Of a DNA stretch of 64,000 nucleotides, positions 33,835 to 42,701 are shown piece after piece; the stretch's first letter is position 1, and the number at the start of each line of letters is the position of its first letter. Below the pieces are notes generated by a model. The model did no database searches, had not been told where the DNA came from, and saw only the letters and a program-made list of their open reading frames with translations. This DNA comes from Cubamyces lactineus (Eukaryota; Basidiomycota; Agaricomycetes; Polyporales; Polyporaceae). The position numbers were made by a program, and so were the translations under genes. The stretch lies in assembly GCA_022376465.1 (NCBI GenBank), contig JACDTU010000009.1:1405015-1469014 (forward strand). The letters are read 5' to 3'.

Positions 33835-35472
33835 TCAATACTGGGCATTGGACATGACATCCTCGGTCCCGAGGGCGACAGTGCCTCCCATGGTACCTAC
33901 GATCGCAGACGCGAACTGCAGGGGTCCACCATTGTCCTCCTCTCGGTCGAATTGTGAACCGGAGGAATCCTCGTCGACAACCCTGGCGTTGGTCGAGTGC
34001 AGTGCGAGGAGGAACCGGCAAATGAGGATTGCTGTGAGACTACGCGACTCCTGAGTAAAGACTAGCACCAAGGACCCGCACAAATGCTTACGGATCGGTG
34101 AAGATCGTCACTTGGCTAACGGCTTCGACCACCTCGACGATCTGCCCTCCAATGTCAGCTATCAAGGAAACATTCTACAGTAACCGCGGCTCACTGAGAC
34201 TAGAGTCAGAATTAGATGGAGCGAGTTGAGTGTCAGCAAGGCTCTGTATATACGAGAGTGCCTGAGCATCAAGACGTCTGGACCCACAAGCAAACTCACA
34301 GGAAGTAAATCGTTCCTATGCATCTCTCGGTTAATGGAGAAGGGCATGGAAAATGGCAATGAGGAACTAACCGTTCATGACCAACACTCGAGTGAACGAG
34401 GGTATCGAACTACGAACGTGGCGAAGAGTCCACGTTCCGCTCTTCGTCGCGTACCGCAGCGTGATAGCGATGACAAGCAGGTCTGCAGCGATAGCGCTGC
34501 CGCGCGAAACGCCAACAGCTGAGGGTACGTATCTATGTCATCCGAGAACGACAGGGCTCCATGGCTAGAATACGCTTACTGCTGTAGAGAAACGTGAGCC
34601 AATCATCAGCCGGTGAGGAGACACGTACTCACATACGCGCCTGAGCAGCGGTAAGCGCTGTGCTGCCGATGCATCCTACTACCGGGTAGTTCTCGCCGAC
34701 CACACCGATTACGGCTAGAGTCCACTATGTATGTCGTCAGTGAGGCTCACGCGGAGGGACGGTTTTGACATACCACGTTGACCGCAAAAGGGCCACACGC
34801 TATGACGAAGGCAGCAGTCGCAAGTGGCCAGTTCATGCCGCTCAATGCGAGAGCGCGCAAGCCGGAGAAGACTATACAGGCCGACTGAGGATGTGGAGGT
34901 AACTGTGCATGACAGGACGCCTACCAGCCCAAGGAACATACTGCGCAATCTGTGCGCTTGCGGTAATTTTGACGAACACTGCACAACTGGAGGATCGACC
35001 TATACATTAGACATGCGTAGCACAGCATCATACATGTGCAGATTCGTACCTCTACATGTCACATCAGCATCGGGAATGGTGGTCCAGATTAATAGACGTA
35101 CATGATCGGACATGGAAATGTACGACATGGATTCTAGGAACACCAAGGCGAGCAGTGCTAGATACCGAACGGCGAAGAACAGACACGAGGCACCCGTCTT
35201 CTTGCGCATCCAGACGTACTGAACCTCTTGTCCGAAAGTGATAACATAGTCGTATGCGAGAAAAGCTGAGTCACGGAGGAAGATGAGCTAAGACATTCGC
35301 GGGCGATACGGTTGAGTATCTACTCACTTACTGCCGCAATACTAAGCCAATTGTCGAGGAGACTGATTCAGACGTGTCAGTTATCCTCGTCGCGCAGCTA
35401 CAGAGTACCGACGTACGTAGCGGACACAAACTGGAGGATTTCCGGGTTCAAGGTTGCTGTGGAAGACGACAT
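33835..35472 (-). CDS. DUF6533-family membrane protein, copy F
   Basis: The start is an ATG at 35472 (MSSSTATLNPEI) and the stop is at 33835. Exon 3 gives FLAYDYVITFGQEVQYVWMR and span 1. A 2-nt exon AG at 35050-35051 is required to reach the next exon (SCAVFVKITASAQIAQYVPW); no phase-compatible single intron exists. A second 2-nt exon, CA at 34580-34581, joins to TVGVSRGSAIAADLLVIAI. The 16-nt exon is at 34300-34315. The last exon encodes LTAILICRFLLALH and a tail with GPLQFASAIVGTMGG. All exons are open. Conserved SRSC is SRGS here. The function is unknown. Confidence 0.8.
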
Positions 35473-36214
35473 GAGGATGTAGGCCGTGGCGTTCAGAGCA
35501 AGGGATGGCGAAGGCGGACATCCATTTGCCGATAACAAGCCCTTTTGTATATGCGGAGCTTGTGAGGTGTTTTGCGTGAAACGCTATGCACAGCTGCGCG
35601 TCGGACGTAGTACTACTACTCCTACTACTGCGATCTGCTTCTATCAGCTCATGCGGATGCTATAGGCGTCTGTAAACCTTGGAGGCATCAGCTGGCACAG
35701 AACCGTAGGATATGCAATCAAACTCACATTCGATGGCCTGCCCAAAGAGTTTGAGGCGTTGGGTGCAAGCAAATAGAACGCCAGAGTGAGCAGCATGTAT
35801 GCGGTACTCAGTGCCGGAACTGTCCATAGACGTAACATATACGCCGTTCAAGTAACGAGTGGCATCATCCAGACACTCGATTGGTTTGTGAACCATCGGC
35901 GTTTTTTCCTGCTGGTCATGGTCGATGGCAACCCGAACTTGGTCGAATGAGGATCGTCCGCTTAGGCGTCTATACTTGAAGATCTGCCCATGCGGCACTG
36001 GCGCCTATATCATCTTCCAGCTTGAAGGGCAGAGTCTGGCTTTTCGTCGCTTACTGTCACCTAACCACTCTAACCACTCGCGAAGGTATGATATGACGTT
36101 CAACCACACAGCATTTTAAGCCAGTATCATGGAAGTGAAGAGTGGTCATTCGGAGGTCAACAAGATCAAGCGTACAAGGCATTCCAGTAGCGAAAACGTC
36201 TCGCCCAGTGCTAC
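35473..36214. other. Intergenic region upstream of copy F, downstream of the monooxygenase
   Basis: No gene is supported. A minus-strand hydrophobic segment (VPALSTAYMLLTLAFYLL) near 35760-35815 may be a relic exon. Confidence 0.4.
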
Positions 36215-37471
36215 TCACTCCGCAGCCCGAGACTGGGCAGCCAGCTCTACCGCCTTCCTCCATGCGTTCGCCACAGAATGGGGTGCCTCCGGCCCAGTGC
36301 TCGCCTCGAGATTGCGCGCAGCCATATCCGCGTACTTCTCTGCCCTCGCCGACATGGTCTCCTCCCACTTCGCCACCGCTGCCTCCCTCGCCTCGGCATC
36401 CAGCCCCTTCGTTATGGCATCTGCAAGGACGAGGCCCAGCTCGAGACCATCGACCATCGCGAGGTTCGCGCCTGCGCCCGCGAAGGGACTCATGAGGTGC
36501 GCCGCATCACCGATGATGGTGACCCCAGGCTTATGCTCCCATCGGTGGCCGACAGGGAGGTAGAGCAGCGGGCGAACGTAGATTGCCTGTTCGTCGCAGT
36601 TCTCGATGAACTTGCGCACCCACGGCGCCCAGTCCTCGTACATACCCAGCAGGACCTGCTTTGCCGCCTTCGGGTCGCTGGGGAGCGACCACTCGAGCGG
36701 CGCGCAGTGCCAGGCGTACGCGCGGATGCGCCCGTCGCCGTTCCGCTGCGTGAAGAACATCCTCTTCCCTTCGCTGGCGTACGTGCTGCCAGACCCGATC
36801 GCCTCGATGATGTCGCGGTTCTCCGGGAGCGCCGCGACGTCCGGAGGAATTGATATCTCGGGGCCTATGACGCCGTGATATTGGGGTGTAGCAGGGGATA
36901 GGAGAGGGCGGACACGAGAGTGAGCACCGTCGGCGCCGACGAGGATGTCGGTGATGGTGGTGTGGCCATTGGCGAAGGTGAGCTCGTGCTGGCCACCCTC
37001 GAGCGGCCGGGCGGAGACGAGGACGTACCCCCACCTCACGGCGTCCGCAGAGATAGCACCGAGCAAGAGCTCGCGGAGTACGCGCCGATCAATCTCCGGA
37101 CGCGCGTCCCTCAGGCTGGCCTTGTCGTCGACAGAGATCGTCCGCTCGGGCTTGAGGTGGAAGACGAGGACCCCATCCTTGCCGCATACGCGCGTCTCCT
37201 CGGCGTCGCCTGCACGAGAGTGCTTGATGAACTCGGCCTCCAGTCCGTTCTCGCGGAGGGCCCTTTGCCCGCTGTCCCACTCGAGGTCGAGCATTCCACC
37301 GAGTTGGGCACGAGAGGTACTGTCGGCTTCGCGCTCGTAGAGGGTGGCAGAGATGCCGCGCCTGAGGAGGGTGAGGAGGAGGACGAGACCGCTGGGGCCG
37401 CCGCCGATAATGGCGATGCGGGGCTTGGAAGGTGCAGATGCAGAGGACATGGCGGAAATTGCTGTGCTCAA
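36215..37471 (-). CDS. FAD-dependent aromatic-type monooxygenase
   Basis: This is an intronless gene of 418 aa. The N-terminal dinucleotide-binding motif is IAIIGGGPSGL (GGGPSG at residues 23-28). A middle VGADGAHSRVRP gives the DG motif that contacts FAD and NADPH. GDAAHLMSPFAGAGANLAM near 318 binds the FAD ribityl and pyrophosphate. This is the class A flavin monooxygenase fold (FAD_binding_3), with TetX- and salicylate-hydroxylase-like relatives. It would hydroxylate a small aromatic or polyketide-like substrate using NAD(P)H and oxygen; the substrate cannot be told from sequence. There is no signal peptide, so it is cytosolic. Long ORFs on the opposite strand (for example 36920-37741) are GC-rich shadows. 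Confidence 0.85.
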   Translation of the reverse strand: MSTAISAMSSASAPSKPRIAIIGGGPSGLVLLLTLLRRGISATLYEREADSTSRAQLGGMLDLEWDSGQRALRENGLEAEFIKHSRAGDAEETRVCGKDGVLVFHLKPERTISVDDKASLRDARPEIDRRVLRELLLGAISADAVRWGYVLVSARPLEGGQHELTFANGHTTITDILVGADGAHSRVRPLLSPATPQYHGVIGPEISIPPDVAALPENRDIIEAIGSGSTYASEGKRMFFTQRNGDGRIRAYAWHCAPLEWSLPSDPKAAKQVLLGMYEDWAPWVRKFIENCDEQAIYVRPLLYLPVGHRWEHKPGVTIIGDAAHLMSPFAGAGANLAMVDGLELGLVLADAITKGLDAEAREAAVAKWEETMSARAEKYADMAARNLEASTGPEAPHSVANAWRKAVELAAQSRAAE

Positions 37472-38819
37472 GCCTACGGGGGCAGGCTGGGCGATGCTGG
37501 AAACGCTTGTGCAGCTGAGAGCTTTAACCTACATGCTTGCGAGTGGTGCGCTCTCGCGCCGAGGAGACTCCTCATCCCTGCTGGGCCGGGCGATGGTACC
37601 ATCCGAATGAAGTGCAAGCCGATCAGTAAGATTATTCAGTCGGACGCCACTCACTGGATGCAGCTTGACAGCCGTGGAGGGTCTGGAGATACTGATGGAG
37701 TCATTCCGCCCCAATTAGTATACCGAGGGAATATCAATTGAACGCATGCTGCGATGCACGGCCAGGGAGGTATCGACGCTGCAGTTGCATCGCATAGTGA
37801 CTAACAGCTGGTCAGTCAATCGTACTCGCGTACACGGACGGATGTGCGACCCGAGGACGAGTGCTCCGGATTGTATTGTGATGCGCACTGCGCACACGAA
37901 GTCAACTTACCGGTCCAAATCGAGTCATGATTGACTTGCCGGTATATGCACTGCGATCTGCGATGCTGAATAATGGCCCGTCCCGTGCCACCTTGGATGG
38001 TGCTTCCGTGCGGTGCGATTGCAATACAGTGCTACTTAGAGGGAGAGCTACACCCGGTCGTCGTGCCAACGACGAAGAGTGGGAAGCGTTTCAGGGCCCG
38101 AGCTGGCGAGGTCCTCAAAATCCTCCCGGTGTCCAACGGTCAGCGTTCGGCGTTCAGCGATACTCACACTCGTCCAACTCCAACTTGGAGCAACACCACT
38201 GGATACGGATAGAAAGTGTCCCGCTTAGGCGCATACCGCAATGCTCTGCCAGGCTTTCCTGCATTAGTATCTTTGGCATAACACCGGCGGCAGCCTGAGT
38301 GGACGTATACATACCTTCAAGTTGTGAGGTACTGACGGACTCGGAGGTCGGCCGCGGCTTGACAGACAAGGTACTTACCCGTTCCGGGAACGTCTACACC
38401 TGTGATACGCGTGTCTACTATGCTCTACTGAGCGCATCTGCGAGTAACGCGGACGACACATCATCAAGTGTCGGTGAGAGAAGACTCGGAGCTCACCACG
38501 AACGTGACACATGGAGTAGCCGGGCATACGTGGGGGTGTACGGCAGGCTGACCAGCCCGGACATTTGTGATGTCGAGGTGCTAAACTCTTTCGAGGGTAT
38601 AAAGGTGTTCACATCTAGCCGCAGACAATATTTGAAGTCTGGGCGGTCAGCAGACGTGAATATCATGGTGGCATTTGTTCACTACATCGCCCACCTTAAG
38701 TCGTGAGCGCCCTGTAGAGTCTAGACGCCCGTTGAGTGAGGGAGATATATACACCTGCGAGCGTATTACATGCGGTTAACGACGACGCGCCGGGAACATA
38801 TTCGAGGGAAGAAGAAACC
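37472..38819. other. Divergent intergenic region
   Basis: This ~1.35 kb lies between the starts of the monooxygenase (-) and the PaiB-like gene (+). It holds both promoters. ORFs such as 38299-38706 have no recognisable domain, and I see no convincing extra gene. Confidence 0.45.
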
Positions 38820-39587
38820 ATGTACCTGCGACCTGTACACGCTGAGCACGCCATTTCGACCCTCCGTGCCTTCATCCGCGCAAACCCGCTGGGGGTCTTC
38901 ACCACGGCTATCGACGCACCACCCTTTCCCTTCCTCCAATCCAGCCACATCCCATGGGTGCTCGACGTCCCAGAAGACGCAGAGGAGGAGCATCTTGGCA
39001 CCCTGCGCGGTCACATGGCGCGTGCAAACCCCCAAGTGAAAGCGATGATCGCCGAACTCACCTCGCAGTCGTCCGGAGCTGGAGCTAGCCCCCGTACGCT
39101 CTCGCGGGACGTCCTTGTCCTGTTCACCGCACCCGAGCACCACTACGTCACGCCGAAATTCTACACGGAGACGAAGCCGGTGACTGGGAAGGTCGTTCCG
39201 ACGTGGAACTACGCCGCGGTGCAGGTGTATGGGCGCGCGACGGTGCATTACGCGGCGAATGGGGAGACGGACGCGTTCCTGTCGCGGTCGCTGCGGGACC
39301 TCTCGCATCTGTCAGAGACGGAGATCATGGGCTTCGAGCGGCCTTGGTCGGTGGACGATGCCCCCGAGAGTTTCGTTAGATTGCTGAAGAAAGCGATCGT
39401 AGGAGTTGAAGTTGAGATCAGGGACATGGGTGGGAAGTGGAAGATGAGCCAGGAACTATGCGAGGGCGACAGAGAAGGCGTCGTCGCAGGATTCAAGGCG
39501 ATGGGGAGCGAACGGGGGAAGAGCATTGCGGAGACGGTGCAGGAGCGTGGAGAGCTCGCAGCGCGACAGAAATCCACAATGGGTTGA
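38820..39587 (+). CDS. PaiB-like FMN-binding split-barrel protein
   Basis: The single exon encodes 255 aa. The start is set at MYLRPVHAEHA because this is where PaiB-family proteins begin; an in-frame ATG 84 nt upstream (38736) would add an unrelated 28-residue leader. Family features are AFIRANPLGVFTT, SHIPWVL, LRGHMARANPQ, LVLFTAPEHHYVTPKFY and VPTWNYAAVQVYGRATV. In Bacillus PaiB is a repressor and protease regulator; fungal homologs are annotated as FMN-binding negative regulators with no proven role. The protein is probably cytosolic and binds flavin as a dimer. Confidence 0.85.
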   Translation: MYLRPVHAEHAISTLRAFIRANPLGVFTTAIDAPPFPFLQSSHIPWVLDVPEDAEEEHLGTLRGHMARANPQVKAMIAELTSQSSGAGASPRTLSRDVLVLFTAPEHHYVTPKFYTETKPVTGKVVPTWNYAAVQVYGRATVHYAANGETDAFLSRSLRDLSHLSETEIMGFERPWSVDDAPESFVRLLKKAIVGVEVEIRDMGGKWKMSQELCEGDREGVVAGFKAMGSERGKSIAETVQERGELAARQKSTMG

Positions 39588-39822
39588 TATCGCGAGGTCG
39601 AATAGATTCTGTGGAGGAGGAGGAGGAGGAGGAGGAGTACTCGATGCGCGTCTAGCTACAGTCTCTGATAGCGGCGTACTGTACCTCGACAGGCCACCAT
39701 TACATCCCTGGCAAGTGGATGTGTTCAAAGGTGATAAAATATCGCCAAATCGCCCCAACAGACCTCTGACACTGCTGACACCAAGTCGTATAGGCTGGGG
39801 ACTCAATATCATATGCGTACTG
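39588..39822. repeat. (GGA)n microsatellite between convergent genes
   Basis: A run of nine GGA/GAG units at about 39612-39637 lies just past the PaiB-like stop codon. It is a simple repeat of the same kind as the LINE tails, but the flanking sequence shows no LINE 3' end. Confidence 0.6.
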
Positions 39823-42589
39823 CTAAGTTACACGCCAGCGCTGTGCGTTACCCACTGCAACACCCTCGAGAACAGTACCAACCCCAATCTCCAGCCCCGC
39901 TCCCGAGGCACACATATTCCAGCGACCGACCACAGCAACCTCGATCACATCCTGACCGTCATCGCTCTGCCTTCCGAGGATGCGCGCGACAGCCACATCT
40001 CCCACGATCCCGTACGCACGGAACATCAACGCAGGCTTCTCCGGGAGGGCGAAGGTCGCATCGAGACTCCGCGATTTGAACTCGTACTTCATCCCCGACT
40101 TCCTGTCAACTGCATAGTATCGTCGTGCGTCTCCTCTCGCGACGACTTGTGTCCCGGTCCTGACGCCGTCCGCTATGAAGCCCTCATAGCATGCATGCAA
40201 CCCACGGCTGTCGCACACCGCTCCAGGGCCGAACGACTGCAGCGCATGAAGAGGAAACCCGAGGAGAGACCGCGGCGCCCAGCGAAACGGTGCCCGGGCG
40301 AGCTTCGGCCACGCCCCGAACACAATGTCTGCAGGTACGTCGCGAAGGAGCGTCATGAGGACCGACATCTGTACCTCTGGATCTGCCGTGTCGAGGATCG
40401 CGGTCGGGTCGAGCCCGAGCGTAATCGCGAGAATGAGCGGCTCGTCTTCCATCTTGCTCGTCACGCGGTGCTGGACGGCCAGCGCGAGTCGCTGCAACGG
40501 AGTCGTGCAAGTCGAGATGGGGATGGGGACATTTGTGTCGATCGGCGAGGATACTTCGAACACAGACTGCTTGAGTGTGGCCATGGGGGGGATGCGACTG
40601 CGCATCAGTGCATGCATGTCCTCACAGAAGCAGATGCGTGCGAGCAGGAGCTCGCGCGCGTCCTTCCTGTCGGCGTTGTCCAGCTTGTGCGCTGAGCGAA
40701 GTGTCTGCACGTACAATCGGTTCGCGAGGGATGCTTCTTGTAGAGTCCACAGTCGACGGGTCCAGCCAACGAAAGCAGTAAGGAGTTCCTGCTCTAGCAC
40801 CGAGACCTTCTCGGTGTCTAACCCCTGAAGTTCCCGGTCTAGGACAAGGACCGCGTATGCGTCTTTGTACGTTTGGCTCATCATAGTGATGGCCTTTTTG
40901 CGGTAAGGCTTCAAAGCGTCTTGGACAGGGACGCAGAGCGTATCCATCCATACGGCAGAGACAGGTTGGCCCGCGGACTGCAGATCGGCTATATAGGCAG
41001 CCAATCGCTGTACCTGACATCGCGGTAAGGCGTTTTCCACCGGATTACCCAGCCCGTGAGCCCCTGGCCATCAGCTTAGCCATAGTCTCACGGGGAACGG
41101 AGCACTGGCGACACTTACACACATGCGAGATGGCGACATAAGGCTGACCGTCATTCACTACAGACAGCTTCCAATCTTTCGAAATGACGATCCTTGGGAC
41201 CTTCCCGTGATCAAGCACGGTGCATAAATCCTCGGCTTCGACGTGCACCATTGCACACTTGCAGACCCTCTCCACATGGGCAGTCGTATACGTCTTCTCG
41301 TCGACTTGATCTGCAACGCACATCCAGTCGGTACATCGTCCATGGTCCATTCGCCACCTCCCAGCACTCAACCGCGACGCGAAGAAGTTGAACGCGCCGT
41401 CGTAGCGTTCGAGCAGCTGGCACTCGCTCTTGCACCATCCCGCCGCAAGCATATCGTCGATCGCAAAGTCCTTGAGCTCGTCCCAACTCGCCGGGAAGGA
41501 CTGGGAGAGCGCGGGATGCATCAGCAGCTCCAGGTCCGCTGTCGACGAGGGCGGGGAGGATCCGGACAGGGCCAGAGTAAGGACGATAGCCCGGAAGAGG
41601 ACACGAATGGAGAGTAAAACCTTGCACTCATCATAGGTGAGCGTGCGTGGCTCCTCGGCGTCGGACTTCTGGGTTGAAATGGACGTCTGTAGGGTCATGA
41701 CATGCTGGGCGATCTTCAAGAGCTCCTTCCACCGCTCTATCCTATGTGCTTCGCTCAGGGTCTCCAGCGCCTCCAGCCAACGGTGCGGAAGAGCGTTAAG
41801 CGGGGCTGTGGAGAGGATCTTTGTATCGTCGCCAATGGCGGGGACGCAGAACAGCGACGCAAAGTCGGCTTCTACGCCTGTTGCCATGTTCACCTGGGCC
41901 AGTACCCCGACGAAGAGCCACGCCTGCAGGAAAGCCACCTCCTCACTCATCGTAGCTTCGTCCCCGTTCGATCGAAAGCACTTGACACTGAGCGAGTCAT
42001 TCGGGCGTTTCTTCACAACGGGCGTCGAGATGGTCCGCTGCCGACATTTGTATCTCTGGTCGAGCTCCGTCATCACCGGGTTGAGCGCGTTCGCCACCTC
42101 GTTTGGAAATGTTCGGTGTTTCCGCTGTCCATCCAAAGCCCACCCCGCTCTCTCCGGGAAGTCCCAGAATCCATCTGGGTGGTTGTCGTACGGGGTCTTT
42201 GTAGGCAGCCACGGACACTCGAAGGGGATGAAATGCGGGCGTACGACAGGAGCGCGGGGGACTCGCTGTGTGACGGAGCTACTCGCTTCGGAAATTCCTT
42301 GCGTCAGCGACTGGGCGGGATGAGGTGAAGAGGCAGATGGACTGAGGATGGGCGATGACGCGCTTGTGCAACATAGAAGGCGCTGCAGTCGTGAGGGACG
42401 CTTGGGATGCTCTTTGGTTCGAGACGGGGATCTCGGAGAGCTAGTAGTACCAGACATCTCAAAGTGTCGTCGCTCGGAGCTGATAGTCGTCTTGAGCTGA
42501 TGCACCGGAAGCACCGACCAGTACACAGACCTGACTTCCAGCGTCGTGCTATGTAACGGCACCGTCCTCGTGGTGCCCACGTTGAACAC
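39823..42589 (-). CDS. HET-domain (heterokaryon incompatibility) protein
   Basis: Two exons are 41119-42589 and 39823-41063, joined across a 55-nt intron (41064-41118, GTAAGT to CCAG). The junction creates SHVWAHGLGNP, restoring the canonical YVAISHVW box. Exon 2 then has the other HET blocks: WMDTLCVP, AITMMSQTYKDAYAVLVLD and RRLWTLQEASLANRLYV. The product is up to 903 aa. A downstream ATG at 42457 (MSGTTSSPRS) may be the true start, giving 859 aa. HET domains (TIR-like fold) trigger cell death on non-self recognition in ascomycetes. In basidiomycetes they are expanded and their role is less clear. No NACHT or repeat domain is attached. Confidence 0.85.
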
Positions 42590-42701
42590 GAGAGGCTAGT
42601 GAGAGCGATTGTGTACATACCGGTAAGAGGGTGGGAGCTGTGAGAGGATCACGGGTGTATCCGAGTGACTGCTGACGCAGGACCCAATACATCGCCATTC
42701 T

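Noticed and set aside
36920..37741. 273-codon ORF antisense to the flavin monooxygenase
   Set aside because: It is a GC-rich shadow of a well-supported gene with no domain of its own. The antisense ORF at 36278-36853 is the same.
39612..39637. (GGA)n run as a third LINE tail
   Set aside because: The flanking sequence does not match the shared LINE 3' end, so it is a simple microsatellite.
39526..40695. 389-codon plus-strand ORF
   Set aside because: It is antisense to HET exon 2, with no domain and low-complexity Arg-rich content.
41045..41118. HET gene split by a frameshift into two ORFs
   Set aside because: A 55-nt intron with GTAAGT and CCAG joins them and recreates the canonical SHVW motif.
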